Origin: Vibrio marisflavi CECT 7928
Lineage (GTDB): Bacteria > Pseudomonadota > Gammaproteobacteria > Enterobacterales > Vibrionaceae
NCBI RefSeq assembly: GCF_921294215.1
Contig: NZ_CAKLDM010000002.1
Span: 558,001-622,000 of the forward strand
Direction of reading: 5' to 3'
DNA: 64,000 bases
Part shown: positions 11,848 to 22,657 of the stretch, piece after piece
Layout of the letters: the number at the start of each line of letters is the position of its first letter
How positions within the stretch are numbered: position 1 is the stretch's first letter
Notes under the pieces: generated by a model
Database searches by the model: none
The model's input: only the letters and a program-made list of their open reading frames with translations
Told to the model about the DNA's origin: nothing
Position numbers and translations under genes: made by a program

Positions 11848-11876
11848 AACCGAGCAATTAATGCTCGGTTTTTTTA
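11848..11876. terminator. Terminator of sucCD, usable in both directions
   Basis: Stem AACCGAGCA/TGCTCGGTT with a 5-base loop and a run of seven T; an A-rich flank on the left also gives a T-run for the convergent antiporter-family gene. Confidence 0.85.
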
Positions 11877-11902
11877 TGCTCATTTGCGCAACATGCTCGT
11901 GG

Positions 11903-13234
11903 CTATAGGACCATTGCCGCTAACCAGCCAAAACCAATGAGTGGAATGTTGTAATGCAGGAAAGTTGGGACAACTGTTTCCCAGATGTGTTCGTGCTGAC
12001 CATCAATATTTAACCCTGAAGTTGGCCCTAATGTTGAGTCTGAAGCCGGAGAGCCGGCATCACCTAGTGCCGCTGCCGTGCCAACCAACGCGACTGTTGC
12101 TAAAGGAGAAAAGCCAAATGCCAAGCATAAAGGTACATATATAGTCGCGATAATAGGGATTGTAGAAAAAGAAGAACCAATCCCCATCGTTACTAGCAAA
12201 CCGACTACAAGCATTAATAGGGCGGCCAATGGTTTGTTGTCACCGATAGTTGAAGAAATCGACTGTACTAAAGATTCAACCCCGCCTGTTTGTTTCATTA
12301 CAGCTGCAAACCCAGCAGCAGTGATCATAATGAAACCAATCATTGCCATCATGTGAACGCCCTTGGTGAAAACATCGTGGGTTTCTTTCCAAGCGATTAC
12401 TCCGCCTAGGGTAAAGACGGTAAAACCAGCTAGAGCACCAATAATCATAGATCCCGTGTAAAGTTGGACAGATAGCGCAGTGACAATACCTAAAATAGCT
12501 ACTTTGATATGCTTGCGATTTGGTTCGGCACTTTGCTTAGATTGCTCTTCAACTAGCTCTGAGTTTTGGTAATAAGTCCGAGGTTTTCGGTAGCTGATAA
12601 ACACAGCGGTCAGCAAGCCAACAAGCATTCCTAGTGCAGGTAAGAGCATTGCTTGTGGAACTTGTGATGCGGCTACGTGTTGCAAGCCATTCTCTTGTAG
12701 GTTTTTGAGTAAGATATTGTTGAGAAAGATTCCACCAAAGCCAATAGGTAACACCATATAAGGGGTGATAAGCCCGAAGGTGAGAATGCAAGCGAGCATT
12801 CTTCGGTCGATTTTGAGTTTATTGAAAACCCCAAGTAGAGGTGGGATCAAGATTGGTATAAATGCGATGTGAACAGGAATGATGTTTTGCGAAGACATAG
12901 TAATCGCAACTAGGGCAAGCAACAACGCGTACTTTAAGCCGTTTGAAGCGAACTCATTGTCTCGGCCCGATAGTTTTCTTATGACGGATCGAGCAAGTAG
13001 GTCGGTAATACCCGATCGCGAAATCGCGACGGCAAACGTACCAAGCATAGCATAGCTTAAGGCGATGGTCGCTCCACCTCCAAGTCCACCTTCAAAGGCT
13101 GCGATAGTATCGTTTAAACTCATTCTGGCGGTCACTCCGCCAACTATTGCACTTAAAGTGAGCGCAATAACTACGTTAACACGCATCAATGCCAGCAACA
13201 GCATCAAGCACACGGAAATAACAACGGGATTCAT
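11903..13234 (-). CDS. Na+/H+ antiporter-family membrane transporter (YuiF/NhaC-like)
   Basis: A 443-residue integral membrane protein with roughly a dozen hydrophobic segments. It shows duplicated glycine-rich loops such as [21 protein letters not shown] (residues about 45-65) and conserved polar stretches [19 protein letters not shown] in the C-terminal half, typical of the ion-transporter superfamily containing NhaC and the Bacillus YuiF permease. YuiF has been proposed to carry histidine, so the substrate (Na+/H+ exchange versus amino acid) stays open. It is convergent with sucD and follows rnt on the same strand with a 28-base gap. Confidence 0.75.
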   Translation of the reverse strand: MNPVVISVCLMLLLALMRVNVVIALTLSAIVGGVTARMSLNDTIAAFEGGLGGGATIALSYAMLGTFAVAISRSGITDLLARSVIRKLSGRDNEFASNGLKYALLLALVAITMSSQNIIPVHIAFIPILIPPLLGVFNKLKIDRRMLACILTFGLITPYMVLPIGFGGIFLNNILLKNLQENGLQHVAASQVPQAMLLPALGMLVGLLTAVFISYRKPRTYYQNSELVEEQSKQSAEPNRKHIKVAILGIVTALSVQLYTGSMIIGALAGFTVFTLGGVIAWKETHDVFTKGVHMMAMIGFIMITAAGFAAVMKQTGGVESLVQSISSTIGDNKPLAALLMLVVGLLVTMGIGSSFSTIPIIATIYVPLCLAFGFSPLATVALVGTAAALGDAGSPASDSTLGPTSGLNIDGQHEHIWETVVPTFLHYNIPLIGFGWLAAMVL

Positions 13235-13262
13235 AGTTGTCCTTAACTAATAGGTTTGATTT

Positions 13263-13910
13263 TTATTCGGTATCGTCGCTCAAAGGCCAGCCACCAAGAG
13301 CCTTCCATTTATTCACTATTTTGCAAAAAAGCTCAGCGGTTTTTTGAGTATCATATAGTGCTGAATGGGCTTCTTTATTGTCGAACTCGATTCCTGCACT
13401 TTGGCAGGCTTTCGCGAGAACTGTTTGTCCATACGCAAGCCCACTTAAGGCTGCAGTATCAAAGGTGGCAAATGGGTGGAATGGCACACGTTTAAGCTTA
13501 CTTCTCTCGCTTGCCTCTGAAACGAAGCTATGATCAAACGTTGCGTTGTGGGCAACGATAATTGCTCTATTACAATCCGCAGCCTTCTGCTCCTTACGTA
13601 TCACTTTGTAGATTTCTTTGAGGGCTTCAGATTCGCTCACGGCTCCGCGCAGCGGGCTAAAAGGGTCACGAATACCATTAAATTCAATTGCAGCCTGCTC
13701 TATGTTAGCTCCCTCAAAAGGAGCTACGTGGTAGTGGATAGTTGTGGCAGGGTGAAGATCACCGTTGTCATCCATCTCCAAGGTAATTGCACAAATCTCT
13801 AAAAGTGCATCAGTTTTAGCGTTGAAACCTGCTGTTTCTACATCAATAACGACAGGAAAATAGCCACGAAAGCGCCCTTTAAGTGTCAGAGCGTCATTAT
13901 TAGAAGACAT
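13263..13910 (-). CDS. rnt: Ribonuclease T
   Basis: 3'-5' exoribonuclease of the DEDD superfamily that trims tRNA CCA ends and stable RNA precursors. Exo motifs are visible: [11 protein letters not shown] (ExoI, D and E), [11 protein letters not shown] (ExoII) and the [14 protein letters not shown]xoIII motif with its His and Asp. At 215 residues the length is normal. It is divergent from motY, the arrangement also seen in other vibrios. Confidence 0.95.
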   Translation of the reverse strand: MSSNNDALTLKGRFRGYFPVVIDVETAGFNAKTDALLEICAITLEMDDNGDLHPATTIHYHVAPFEGANIEQAAIEFNGIRDPFSPLRGAVSESEALKEIYKVIRKEQKAADCNRAIIVAHNATFDHSFVSEASERSKLKRVPFHPFATFDTAALSGLAYGQTVLAKACQSAGIEFDNKEAHSALYDTQKTAELFCKIVNKWKALGGWPLSDDTE

Positions 13911-14118
13911 GTTCTACCTAGTTTATTCAATATGGCGCCATTATTACAGATTCTCACAAGGAGAAAAACAGGCACCTATAATTAATAGGGATTACACATT
14001 GCTCCCGCAGAGCAGTGACGTGACTAAAGTGGCGAGATTCTTGCATTTATCGGCAATAGAGATGTTAGGTGGCAAATTGCTTCCTACCTTTGCTTTTGGA
14101 TAAAGAGAAAACTAGTTT

Positions 14119-15000
14119 ATGGATAAATGGACTGCAATTGTTTTAAGTGCTTTATTGAGTTTGCCTACTTCTTATGTGGCAGCCTCAAGCAAGCGCTATG
14201 TTGCTTCACCAATCGAATCTAAGTGGGAAATGGCTATCAATACGCCTTTAGAGTGTCGTTTGATCCATACCATTCCACATTATGGCGATGCTCAGTTCAC
14301 ATCCCACGCTAGTAAGAAAATCAACCTAGATTTTGAGCTGAAAATGCGTTTGCCAATGGGGGCAACACGAGATGTGAGCTTAATATCAATGCCTCCAGCT
14401 TGGCGTCCTGGGGATACAGCTGAGCGTATTACTAACTTGAAGTTTTTTAAACAGTTTGACGGGTATGTTGGCGGGCAAACAGCTTGGGGAATATTAAGTG
14501 AGTTAGAAAAAGGGCGTAACCCAACTTTCAGCTATTTGGGGTGGGAGAGTCGCAACCAAAGAGTTGAGGTTTCGCTATCATCTGTTCTATTCCAAAGACA
14601 ATATGACGCGTTTAGTCAGTGTATAAGTAAACTCCTTCCGTATAGCTTTGAAGATATATCGTTCACGATACTTCACTACGATAGAACTAGCGTTCAGTTA
14701 AACAAAGCATCACAAAAGAGATTGTCACAGATAGCGGAGTATATCCGTTACAACAAAGATATAGATTTAGTGTTGGTATCTACTTATACGGATTCGGCAG
14801 ACAGTAAATCGGTTAGCCAAGACTTGTCTGAGAAAAGGGCAGAAGTGCTTAGAAATTACTTCCGGTCGTTAGGCTTGTCTGAGGACAGAATCCAAGTGCA
14901 CGCTTACGGGAAACGCCGTCCTATCGCAGACAATTCATCGCCAATTGGCAAAGACCAAAACCGTCGTGTTGTCATATCGTTGGGTAGAACTCAGGTATAA
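14119..15000 (+). CDS. motY: Sodium-driven polar flagellar motor protein MotY
   Basis: Component of the T-ring that anchors the Na+-driven PomAB stator around the Vibrio polar flagellum basal body. The 293 residues start with a signal peptide ([22 protein letters not shown], cleavage probably after VAA). The N-terminal domain contains the [19 protein letters not shown] and [12 protein letters not shown] stretches characteristic of MotY. The C-terminal OmpA-like peptidoglycan-binding domain (about residues 170-293) includes [21 protein letters not shown] and [10 protein letters not shown]. It stands alone, divergent from rnt. I could not find a good sigma-28 site upstream. Confidence 0.95.
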   Translation: MDKWTAIVLSALLSLPTSYVAASSKRYVASPIESKWEMAINTPLECRLIHTIPHYGDAQFTSHASKKINLDFELKMRLPMGATRDVSLISMPPAWRPGDTAERITNLKFFKQFDGYVGGQTAWGILSELEKGRNPTFSYLGWESRNQRVEVSLSSVLFQRQYDAFSQCISKLLPYSFEDISFTILHYDRTSVQLNKASQKRLSQIAEYIRYNKDIDLVLVSTYTDSADSKSVSQDLSEKRAEVLRNYFRSLGLSEDRIQVHAYGKRRPIADNSSPIGKDQNRRVVISLGRTQV

Positions 15001-15086
15001 ACTGACAGCTAACAAATCTGTTTAGTTTAGCCGGCCTAGAATAGCGGCGATACTTTCTCAGTTTTACTAAAAAATATTTAGAACTA

Positions 15087-15112
15087 GTATCTACCCAGTT
15101 TTGGGTAGATAC
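15087..15112 (+). other. Perfect 11-bp stem-loop downstream of motY
   Basis: GTATCTACCCA and TGGGTAGATAC are exact inverted copies separated by four bases. No T-run follows, so it is an atypical terminator or a regulatory hairpin ahead of the solute-binding-protein gene. Confidence 0.5.
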
Positions 15113-15194
15113 ATCACGTTCATACCAATTAGTGTGAAAACTCCATTAATGCTTTCTAGTATTAGTATAAAGACTTTATTGCAAGTAAGTGCTT

Positions 15195-16010
15195 ATGTGG
15201 ATTAACGGACTAAAATTACTAATAATTTCAGTGTTAGCTATCAATACAACCAGCAGTTATGCGTTGAATATTTCGGGTGCAGAATTCTCTCCATTTGTAC
15301 AAAAAGACCCTAATGGGAAAATCAGTGGTCCATTTCTTGAGATGATCAAGGATGTTTGTAAAGAAATGAACGAAGAATGCCAATTTAGTTTACTGCCTAA
15401 CAAGCGCCTAAAGCATATGGTTCGTCATGGGCAGGTCGACGCTGGTTTCGCCTATGGCTGGAATGAGAAGAGAGCAGAGTATTTATATTATTCAGTGCCA
15501 TTTATGCTTACGGAATATGGATTCTTTGTTCCTGCTTCTAATCACAAGCAGCTTAAGAGCCCAGTTGACTTCCAAGGGTACAATGTTGGTGTTTCTGGGC
15601 CTAAATCTAATATGTCATACACCTTACACAAAATACGAGAGCAAATGATTAAGGATGAGCTAGAGCCCATTTCAATCTATGAAACTGAAGATAACGCAGG
15701 TAAGTTAATAAGGATGTTAGAGCTTAACCGATTAGACGCTTATTTTAGTAACAAAGCGGCAGGCTTCACTATCGCTAAAAAAGTGGGCGCGACAAAGTTT
15801 AGATATGCTTGGCAGTACAAAGAGTTGCTTTATTTTGTTGTATTTCCGAAAAAGTACATAGATAAAGATACGGTTCGAAAGTTTAATCAAGCGGCACTGC
15901 GAGTATTTGCAAAAAAAGGGTATTTGCTAGATAAGCTGCAACCATGGAGCATTTCTGCTCCGCTGACAGATAAAGCGACACTTGAAAAGTACGATATTAT
16001 CTATGAATAG
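15195..16010 (+). CDS. Periplasmic solute-binding protein, family 3 type
   Basis: The 271-residue product has a signal peptide (LKLLIISVLAINTTSSYA, cleavage probably before LNISGAEF). A type-2 periplasmic binding fold follows, with FSPFVQKDPNGKISGPFLEMIKDV and the RHGQVDAGFAYGWNEKRAEYLYYSVPF substrate-pocket region, and then typical segments such as LNRLDAYFSNKAAG. Such proteins bind polar amino acids or similar small molecules. No permease or ATPase genes are adjacent, so this is an orphan binding protein and may serve sensing rather than ABC uptake. Start: ATG at 15195; an in-frame GTG at 15189 adds two residues; neither has a strong ribosome-binding site. Confidence 0.75.
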   Translation: MWINGLKLLIISVLAINTTSSYALNISGAEFSPFVQKDPNGKISGPFLEMIKDVCKEMNEECQFSLLPNKRLKHMVRHGQVDAGFAYGWNEKRAEYLYYSVPFMLTEYGFFVPASNHKQLKSPVDFQGYNVGVSGPKSNMSYTLHKIREQMIKDELEPISIYETEDNAGKLIRMLELNRLDAYFSNKAAGFTIAKKVGATKFRYAWQYKELLYFVVFPKKYIDKDTVRKFNQAALRVFAKKGYLLDKLQPWSISAPLTDKATLEKYDIIYE

Positions 16011-16021
16011 TTAAGCTAAGA

Positions 16022-16050
16022 AAGCCCAAGTTGGATTAACTTGGGCTTTT
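16022..16050. terminator. Bidirectional terminator between the binding-protein gene and gloA
   Basis: Stem AAGCCCAAGTT/AACTTGGGCTT with a 5-base loop and T-run; A-rich left flank serves the minus-strand rsx-nth-gloA transcript. Confidence 0.85.
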
Positions 16051-16060
16051 AGAGTTTCTG

Positions 16061-16477
16061 CTAGCCGTTTAGACCTTGACTAGCATTTTTATTTTGAATG
16101 AGTTCGATCATGTAACCATCAGGGTCTTTAACAAAAGCAATTTCTGTTGTGCCACCTTTTACTGGCCCTGGTTCACGAGTGACATTTCCGCCTACTTTTT
16201 TGATAGCATCACAGGTTGAGTAAATGTCATCTACACCAATAGCGATATGACCAAATGCAGTGCCTAAGTCATACTCAGAAGTGCCCCAGTTATAAGTTAA
16301 CTCAATGACGGCACCCTCAGATTCATTACCGTAACCTAAAAAGGCGAGAGTATATTCATATTCGGTGTTTTCATTTTTTCTGAGTAAGTTCATACCCATA
16401 ACTTCAGTATAAAACTCGATCGACTTGTCGAGGTCACCGACACGTAACATGGTATGTAGAATACGACCATTAGACAT
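16061..16477 (-). CDS. gloA: Lactoylglutathione lyase (glyoxalase I)
   Basis: Converts the hemithioacetal of methylglyoxal and glutathione to S-lactoylglutathione. The 138-residue protein begins [24 protein letters not shown], containing the first metal ligand His, and ends with [15 protein letters not shown], holding the last metal ligand Glu; GHIAIGVDD supplies the second His. It is the last gene of the minus-strand cluster, 34 bases after nth. Confidence 0.95.
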   Translation of the reverse strand: MSNGRILHTMLRVGDLDKSIEFYTEVMGMNLLRKNENTEYEYTLAFLGYGNESEGAVIELTYNWGTSEYDLGTAFGHIAIGVDDIYSTCDAIKKVGGNVTREPGPVKGGTTEIAFVKDPDGYMIELIQNKNASQGLNG

Positions 16478-16511
16478 AAGTTGCTCCTAAAATGCGAAGT
16501 TAATAGATAAA

Positions 16512-17144
16512 CTATTCTGTTTTTTCTTTGAATTCACAGAGATCTTCGATGATGCAGCTGCCACATCTGGGTTTTCTGGCAACGCATGTATAACGTCCAT
16601 GAAGAATCAACCAGTGATGGACATCCACTTTGAATTCTTTAGGGACAACTTTCAATAGTTTTTGCTCAACTTGATCAACGTTTTTACCCATCGCAAACTT
16701 GGTTCTGTTTGAGACTCGGTAAATGTGAGTGTCAACAGCGATAGTTGGCCAGCCAAAAGCCGTGTTTAGGACAACGTTCGCGGTTTTTCTGCCAACACCT
16801 GGCAGTGCTTCCAGTGCGTCACGATCTTCTGGCACTTCACCGTTGTGTTGCTCGAGTAGTATTTTGCAGGTCTTAATGACGTTTTCAGCCTTTGAGTTAA
16901 ACAGGCCAATGGTCTTGATATATTCTTTGACACCATCCACACCCAAATCAAAGATGGATTGGGGAGTGTTGGCAATAGGATAAAGTTTATCTGTTGCCTT
17001 GTTAACGCTTACATCAGTGGCTTGAGCTGAGAGCAAAACAGCAATTAAAAGCTCGAAAGGGCTGGACCAATTGAGTTCTGTTTGCGGGTGCGGGTTAGCT
17101 TCTCTCAGTCGTTCTAAGATTTCCACTCTTTTGGTGTTATTCAT
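16512..17144 (-). CDS. nth: Endonuclease III
   Basis: DNA glycosylase/AP lyase for oxidised pyrimidines. Its 210 residues include the helix-hairpin-helix LPGVGRKTANVVL with the catalytic Lys, the VDTHIYRVSNR loop with the catalytic Asp, and the C-terminal [4Fe-4S] ligands in CVARKPRCGSCIIEDLC. It lies directly downstream of rsxE, the same order as in E. coli. Confidence 0.97.
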   Translation of the reverse strand: MNNTKRVEILERLREANPHPQTELNWSSPFELLIAVLLSAQATDVSVNKATDKLYPIANTPQSIFDLGVDGVKEYIKTIGLFNSKAENVIKTCKILLEQHNGEVPEDRDALEALPGVGRKTANVVLNTAFGWPTIAVDTHIYRVSNRTKFAMGKNVDQVEQKLLKVVPKEFKVDVHHWLILHGRYTCVARKPRCGSCIIEDLCEFKEKTE

Positions 17145-17169
17145 TCAAGGAGCTTTCCAGTGATTATTC

Positions 17170-17862
17170 TTATTGGTTAGTGACTCTAACACGTTCAATT
17201 TTAGGTTTTTCAACTTTTGGTTGGCGCTGTTGCATTTTTTTATCAATAACACTTTTTAGGGCAATCAAGAAGCCTAAGCCTATAAAAGCACCAGGAGGAA
17301 GCAAAGCTAACAAAAAGCTGTTGTCCGGGTGGAAAACAACAATTTTCAATGAAGACGCCCATTGACCAAGCAGAATATTCGCACCACCAAATAGAGTGCC
17401 GCTGCCTAACAACTCACGCATACCACCTAGCACAACCAGCACGCTGGTCATGCCCATTCCCATCCAAAAGCCATCTTGAACTGAGGGTAATATTTTATTT
17501 TTAGAAGCAAAGGCTTCTGCGCGACCAATGATGATACAGTTGGTCACAATCAATGGGATAAAAATACCTAGCGACAGGTATAAACCGTAGGCATAGGCAT
17601 TCATTAGTAGTTGCACGCAAGTAACCAGCGCAGCAATGATCATGACAAATACAGGAATGCGTATTTCATTTGGTACATAGTCGCGAACTAGAGATACTGT
17701 GATGTTTGAGCCTACCAGTACAAGCATAGTCGCGATACCAAGACCTAGGCCATTGATAACAGATGTCGATACGGCAAGTAATGGACACAGCCCCAAAATC
17801 TGAACTAAGGCTGGATTATTGTTCCATAAGCCATTTTTCATTAATGTCTTGTTATCATTCAT
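17170..17862 (-). CDS. rsxE: Electron transport complex subunit RsxE (RnfE)
   Basis: Integral membrane subunit of the Rnf/Rsx complex, about 230 residues with six hydrophobic helices. [42 protein letters not shown] and [21 protein letters not shown] are family signatures and place a conserved Cys in helices that bind the intramembrane Fe-S cluster shared with RsxA. The ATG at 17862 overlaps the rsxG stop (TGATG); a GTG one codon upstream is possible. Confidence 0.95.
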   Translation of the reverse strand: MNDNKTLMKNGLWNNNPALVQILGLCPLLAVSTSVINGLGLGIATMLVLVGSNITVSLVRDYVPNEIRIPVFVMIIAALVTCVQLLMNAYAYGLYLSLGIFIPLIVTNCIIIGRAEAFASKNKILPSVQDGFWMGMGMTSVLVVLGGMRELLGSGTLFGGANILLGQWASSLKIVVFHPDNSFLLALLPPGAFIGLGFLIALKSVIDKKMQQRQPKVEKPKIERVRVTNQ

Positions 17863-18491
17863 CACTTAACTCCACAATTGAGTTGCTGAGAAAGGATCTC
17901 TTGCCTATGTTGGTCGACGAATAAAACGGTATTCTTAATCGCTTTTACAACGGCTCTTGGAGTAATAGTAGCACCGGTAAATTGATCAAACTGGCCGCCA
18001 TCTTTTTTCACTTTCCAAGTTGGTAAGTTTTGCTGTGTGACTTTTTTACCTGTGAATTCCAGAATCCAATTTGAGAAACGAAGTTCAATCTTATCACCAA
18101 GGCCTGGAGTCTCATGTTGTGACAGTACGCGAACACCGATAATCGTGCCATCTTGTTTGACACCTACAATAATTTTTATTGCACCGCTATATCCGTCTGG
18201 CGCTATAGATTCAATAGCAATGGCACTTGGTTCTCCGTTTAATGTACCAATGTATGCCGGCATAGCAGATTTCGTCCCAAGTGCTGGGTTAGTGACAAGC
18301 GTGCAAGACTTGTACAACGTGTTGTCGTGTAAGTCTTGTGGCAGCACTTGATTCAGTATCGACATCAACTGTTGTTGCTCTTGATGCTGAATCTGATTTT
18401 GAGTTAGGTAGTGTGTCAAAGCAACGACACCAGTTGAAATAATGGCAAATATCGCTAGCACTAGCCCGTTTTTACGAATTGCATTTAACAT
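17862..18491 (-). CDS. rsxG: Electron transport complex subunit RsxG (RnfG)
   Basis: Periplasm-facing flavoprotein subunit with an N-terminal membrane anchor ([17 protein letters not shown]). The [17 protein letters not shown] stretch and the covalent FMN-attachment motif [12 protein letters not shown] near the C terminus are conserved. I place the start at 18491, four bases after the rsxD stop and aligned with E. coli RsxG; the frame is open for 14 more codons into rsxD but these look non-native. Predicted length is 209 residues. Confidence 0.93.
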   Translation of the reverse strand: MLNAIRKNGLVLAIFAIISTGVVALTHYLTQNQIQHQEQQQLMSILNQVLPQDLHDNTLYKSCTLVTNPALGTKSAMPAYIGTLNGEPSAIAIESIAPDGYSGAIKIIVGVKQDGTIIGVRVLSQHETPGLGDKIELRFSNWILEFTGKKVTQQNLPTWKVKKDGGQFDQFTGATITPRAVVKAIKNTVLFVDQHRQEILSQQLNCGVK

Positions 18492-18495
18492 GGTT

Positions 18496-19542
18496 TTAGT
18501 GCCCATAAGTACGAGGTTTGGTGTAGTAGTCAATCATTGGTACGCACATGTTCGCGAGAAGTACGGAGAAGGCGACACCATCTGGGAAGCCACCAAAACT
18601 GCGAATGATAAATACCATGAAACCAATGAAGAAGCCGTAAATGAGCCGGCCTTTGACCGTAGTAGAGGCTGAGACAGGGTCGGTGGCGATGAAAAAAGCG
18701 CCAAGCATGGTTGCACCTGACAGCAAGTGTATCGTTGGAGAAGCTGTTTCGCCTGGAGAAACCAACATAAACAGAGCCGAGGTAATGAATAGTCCAGCTA
18801 AGAAGCTCACTGGGATATGCCAGCTGATGATTTTTTGTCTGATCATGATCAGGCCGCCTAACAAGTAGGCAATATTCACCCACTCCCACCCGATGCCCGC
18901 TAAGCCGTCAAATTGTGGCTGTTTCAAAGCTTCATATACGGTGTTTCCACTGTGTAAGGCAGTTTTGAACGCATCTAGCGGCGTTGCCATGGTGACACCA
19001 TCTATTCCCGCACGCACTTGTTGAAGTGACATACCATCTAGGTTGAAGTTGGTGAATATCAGTGACAACGAATCAAGAAAAGAGATTGGGTCTTGAGATA
19101 GCTGGTGTGGTGCAATCCAGCTTGTCATTTGTACAGGGAAAGAGATCAGCAAAACAACGTAAGCCACCATTGCCGGGTTAAACAAATTTTGCCCAATTCC
19201 GCCATAAAGGTGCTTAGCAATAACGATAGCGAAGAATAACCCGATCACAATGATCCACCAAGGAGATAAAGGTGGAATGGACACGGCCAATAACCACGCG
19301 GTAACAAGCGCACTGTTATCTCTTATAGCTGATAGCGGAGGTCGTTTGCGAAGTAGCATCACTCCAGCTTCCATCGCCAGCGCAATGAATATAGCGAACA
19401 CGAGTTGAATGATACTGCCCCAACCAAAAAAGTAACTTTGCGCAGCTAAACCGGGTAACGCACAAATCGCCACCCATTTCATAACATCGGGGGTGCTGCG
19501 TTTATTGTGGGCATGTGGGGAGCTGGCAATAAAGAAGGCCAT
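18496..19542 (-). CDS. rsxD: Electron transport complex subunit RsxD (RnfD)
   Basis: A 348-residue membrane subunit with about nine hydrophobic helices. The [19 protein letters not shown] segment carries the S/T-G-A-T motif for covalent FMN attachment. [19 protein letters not shown] and [20 protein letters not shown] are also typical. The start ATG overlaps the rsxC stop (TAATG), indicating coupled translation. Confidence 0.95.
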   Translation of the reverse strand: MAFFIASSPHAHNKRSTPDVMKWVAICALPGLAAQSYFFGWGSIIQLVFAIFIALAMEAGVMLLRKRPPLSAIRDNSALVTAWLLAVSIPPLSPWWIIVIGLFFAIVIAKHLYGGIGQNLFNPAMVAYVVLLISFPVQMTSWIAPHQLSQDPISFLDSLSLIFTNFNLDGMSLQQVRAGIDGVTMATPLDAFKTALHSGNTVYEALKQPQFDGLAGIGWEWVNIAYLLGGLIMIRQKIISWHIPVSFLAGLFITSALFMLVSPGETASPTIHLLSGATMLGAFFIATDPVSASTTVKGRLIYGFFIGFMVFIIRSFGGFPDGVAFSVLLANMCVPMIDYYTKPRTYGH

Positions 19543-22070
19543 TACTCTTTCTCCTCGAAGTTATTATCTGTGTCTGCTTGTTGAGCCGCTTTTTTAGCTT
19601 TTGCGCGAGCGATAGCTGCAGCCACAGCCGCTTTCTTTGCGTCTTTTTCAGAGTTTTCGTCACTCGTAGGCTCAGATTTCGACTCTTGAGCTGGAGCGTT
19701 AGCTTGCTTCTTAGCTTTTGCGCGAGCGATAGCGGCAGCCACAGCCGCTTTCTTTGCGTCCTTCTCAGCACTTTCGTCGCCCGTAGGTTCAGGCTGTAAC
19801 TCTTGAGCTGGAGCGTTAGCTTGCTTCTTAGCTTTTGCGCGAGCGATAGCGGCAGCCACGGCCGCTTTCTTTGCATCTTTTTCAGAGTTTTCGTCGCCCG
19901 TAGGTTCAGGTTGTGACTCTTGAGCTGGAGAGTTAGCTTGCTTCTTAGCTTTTGCGCGAGCGATAGCAGCAGCTACGGCTGCTTTCTTTGCATCTTTTTC
20001 AGCGCTTTCGTTGCCCGTAGGTTCAGGCTGTGACTCTTGAGCTGGAGCATTAGCTTGCTTCTTAGCTTTCGCGCGAGCGATAGCAGCAGCTACGGCCGCT
20101 TTCTTTGCGTCCTTTTCAGCACTTTCGTCGCCCGTAGGTTCAGGTCTTGACTCTTGAGCTGGAGCGTTAGCTTGCTTCTTAGCTTTCGCGCGAGCGATGG
20201 CTGCGGCAACGGCTGCTTTCTTCGCGTCTTTTTCAGTGCTCTCGTCACTCGTCGTTTGAGAGCCAGAATTTTCAGCTAAAGTGCTTACTTGCTTTTTAGC
20301 TTTCGCACGAGCGATAGCTGCAGCAACGGCATCTTTTTTGGAGTCAGTAGTCTCTGGTTCTTGTTTGTGCTTCTCGGCTTTTCTCTCTCTTGCTTGCCTT
20401 TTACGTTCTTCTCGAAGCTTGGACATTTCAGAGTTATCTGGCTCAGAGTTTCCTGAGCTAGCGGCAGCCGCTTGCTTAGCTTTAGCTCTTGCTATTGCTG
20501 CAGCCACAGCAGATTTTGGTTCATCGCTAACCTTTTTCTTAGAGTTTACACGAGCAATAGCAGCTGCAATTGCATCTTCACCTGAAGATTGTTTCATCTC
20601 TTCACGACGCTTTTCGGCTGCTTTTTTAAAGCGGTTTTCACGTGCTGCTTTTTCTCTTTCTAAGCGAGCTTTTTTCTCTTCAAAACGTAGCCTCGCTCTT
20701 TCTGAAGCTTCAGCTTCGAGTTTACGAGTGCGAATCTCAGCTTTTGCTTGGCGATAATACTGTACAAGAGGGATTTCACTTGGACACACGTAAGCACATG
20801 CACCACACTCGATACAATCTTTTAGATTGAGCTCTTCGCACTTATCATATTCGGCTGCTTTCGCGTGCCATTGCAGCTGTTGGGGCAATAGCGACGCAGG
20901 ACATGCATCTGAACACTGGCCACAACGAATACACGCCATTTCATATCGATTAGCGGAGATCTCTTTGCGAGTAGGAGCAAGAATACAGTTGGTTGTTTTG
21001 GTTACCGGAACATTCGCATGGGGTAAAGTAAAGCCCATCATTGGACCACCCAGAATTAACCTTGGCAGTTTTTTGTCGGCTTTATATTCAAATTCATTCA
21101 GTAAAGCTTGTACTGGCGTACCAATGCGCGCCCATACGTTTCTTGGCTTTTTAAATGTATCACCTGTTAAAGTGACAACGCGGTTGATGAGAGGCTCACC
21201 ATCACAAACGGCACGCTTGATAGCATACAGTGAGCCAACATTTTGCACTAGCATGCCAATATCAGCAGGAATTTTACCATTCGGCACTTCTTGGTTGGTC
21301 AAAATTTTGATTAGTTGCTTCTCGCCACCAGAAGGATATTTGGTTGGAATCACTCGAATGACTAAGTCTTTGTCCTTTGATGCATTTTCTAGTGCGTGAA
21401 TTGCTTCAGGTTTGTTGTCTTCAACACCGACAATGGTCAACCTTGGCTTTAGAATATGCTCAATAATTTCAATGCCTTTGATGATGTCATCTGCGTAGTG
21501 GCGCATCAAGACATCGTCAGCTGTAATATATGGTTCGCATTCAGCCGCATTCACGATAAGAATATCGGTTTTCGCTAATCCAGACTGAATTTTTTTCGCA
21601 GTTGGAAAACCAGCGCCACCCAAGCCAGAAATTCCAGCTTCGCGAATACGTTCAATCAGTTCGTCAGGAGATTCACTCTTAAAGTCAGCACATGGCGAAA
21701 GCGTCGCCCATTCATCTAAGTTGTCGGGTTCGATAACAATACAAGTTTCTTTCAGACCCGACGGGTGAGCAACGGTTCTTGGCTCAATAGCGATAACTTT
21801 ACCTGATGTTGGAGCATGAACAGGTAGCATAAAGCTAGTGTTATAGTTGGTGAGCGCTTGTCCTTTAAGAACTTTGTCTCCAACAGACACTGTGAGATTT
21901 CCTGCGGTTCCAATATGCTGCTTGATTGGCAGCACGATTTCGGAAGGTAGGGAAGCTTCTGTTAGTGGCAACAGAACCGATTGCTTCTTGTTTTCTGGTG
22001 GATGAACGCCTCCGGGAAAGTCCCATAGCGCGCCAGATCTTACTTGTTCAATCAATGACAACATATTCAT
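19542..22070 (-). CDS. rsxC: Electron transport complex subunit RsxC (RnfC) with long repeat tail
   Basis: Cytoplasmic NADH- or ferredoxin-side subunit of the Rsx complex, related to NqrA/Nqo1. The first roughly 450 residues are conserved: [11 protein letters not shown] near the start, the glycine-rich [16 protein letters not shown], and two [4Fe-4S] motifs [12 protein letters not shown] and [12 protein letters not shown]. The remaining residues form a highly charged, alanine-rich tail with seven near-identical [13 protein letters not shown] blocks at a strict 39-residue period plus two degenerate blocks upstream. At 842 residues it is about 100 longer than E. coli RsxC (740), mostly because of the tail. 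The ATG overlaps the rsxB stop. Confidence 0.95.
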   Translation of the reverse strand: MNMLSLIEQVRSGALWDFPGGVHPPENKKQSVLLPLTEASLPSEIVLPIKQHIGTAGNLTVSVGDKVLKGQALTNYNTSFMLPVHAPTSGKVIAIEPRTVAHPSGLKETCIVIEPDNLDEWATLSPCADFKSESPDELIERIREAGISGLGGAGFPTAKKIQSGLAKTDILIVNAAECEPYITADDVLMRHYADDIIKGIEIIEHILKPRLTIVGVEDNKPEAIHALENASKDKDLVIRVIPTKYPSGGEKQLIKILTNQEVPNGKIPADIGMLVQNVGSLYAIKRAVCDGEPLINRVVTLTGDTFKKPRNVWARIGTPVQALLNEFEYKADKKLPRLILGGPMMGFTLPHANVPVTKTTNCILAPTRKEISANRYEMACIRCGQCSDACPASLLPQQLQWHAKAAEYDKCEELNLKDCIECGACAYVCPSEIPLVQYYRQAKAEIRTRKLEAEASERARLRFEEKKARLEREKAARENRFKKAAEKRREEMKQSSGEDAIAAAIARVNSKKKVSDEPKSAVAAAIARAKAKQAAAASSGNSEPDNSEMSKLREERKRQARERKAEKHKQEPETTDSKKDAVAAAIARAKAKKQVSTLAENSGSQTTSDESTEKDAKKAAVAAAIARAKAKKQANAPAQESRPEPTGDESAEKDAKKAAVAAAIARAKAKKQANAPAQESQPEPTGNESAEKDAKKAAVAAAIARAKAKKQANSPAQESQPEPTGDENSEKDAKKAAVAAAIARAKAKKQANAPAQELQPEPTGDESAEKDAKKAAVAAAIARAKAKKQANAPAQESKSEPTSDENSEKDAKKAAVAAAIARAKAKKAAQQADTDNNFEEKE
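19590..20340 (-). repeat. 117-bp in-frame tandem repeat in the rsxC tail
   Basis: The sequence GCGCGAGC (GCGCACGA in the last copy) recurs at 19603, 19720, 19837, 19954, 20071, 20188 and 20305, exactly 117 bases apart each time. This gives six complete periods of 39 codons without indels. Copies are near-identical at the DNA level in the middle of the array and diverge at the ends, the pattern expected from unequal recombination or slippage. Confidence 0.95.
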
Positions 22071-22657
22071 CCTTCATTAGCTCTCGGTGGTTGCTCTGGA
22101 GATTCGGATAAATTGACGACGGGAATCGTATTTAGTTGCCATTTCCAGTTTTCAGTAGTGGATTCGACAGGAATCATTTCTATGCAGTCTGTAGGGCATG
22201 GGGAAACACAGAGATCGCAGCCCGTACATTCATCTTTAATGACAGTGTGTACAGCTTTGGTGCCACCAACGATGGCATCGACTGGGCAAGCTTGAATACA
22301 CTTCGTGCAGCCTATACACATGTCTTCGTGGATAAAAGCGACCTTTTTTATTGAGTCTGATAAATCATGAGCGGATTCTTCAGCGTCAACACCCATTAGG
22401 TTAGCCAATTTCTCAATGGTCGCTTGGCCACCAGGAGGGCACTTGTTAATTTTGTCACCGTTTGAGATCGCTTCAGCGTATGGGCGGCAACCGGGATAAC
22501 CACATTGTCCGCATTGAGTTTGCGGCAATATCTCGTCAATTTGATCAACGATTGGGTCTGAGTCGACCTTAAACCTTATGGAGGCAAAACCTAATATCGC
22601 ACCAAAAATAGCAGCTAGGACTGCTAACGCGATAACAGCAAATAAAATAGAGCTCAT
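22067..22657 (-). CDS. rsxB: Electron transport complex subunit RsxB (RnfB)
   Basis: Ferredoxin-like subunit with an N-terminal hydrophobic anchor ([21 protein letters not shown]). It has an Fe-S motif with cysteines in [18 protein letters not shown], then two 2x[4Fe-4S] ferredoxin motifs [16 protein letters not shown] and [16 protein letters not shown]. The 196-residue length is normal. It overlaps both neighbours in the tightly coupled rsxABCDGE operon. Confidence 0.96.
   Translation of the reverse strand: MSSILFAVIALAVLAAIFGAILGFASIRFKVDSDPIVDQIDEILPQTQCGQCGYPGCRPYAEAISNGDKINKCPPGGQATIEKLANLMGVDAEESAHDLSDSIKKVAFIHEDMCIGCTKCIQACPVDAIVGGTKAVHTVIKDECTGCDLCVSPCPTDCIEMIPVESTTENWKWQLNTIPVVNLSESPEQPPRANEG

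Noticed and set aside
14025..14053. Possible sigma-28 promoter upstream of motY (TAAAG followed by GCATTTAT)
   Set aside because: Only about five of eight -10 positions fit the consensus. A good GCCGATAA occurs on the opposite strand (TTATCGGC at 14047-14054) but has no proper -35 partner.
13909..14103. 64-codon plus-strand frame between rnt and motY
   Set aside because: Sits in the divergent promoter region, no ribosome-binding site, no sequence features of a protein.
19578..20757. Plus-strand open frames antisense to the rsxC tail (for example 20281-20757, 158 codons)
   Set aside because: They arise from the reverse complement of the repetitive Ala/Lys-rich tail; the translated sequences are low complexity and lack start signals.
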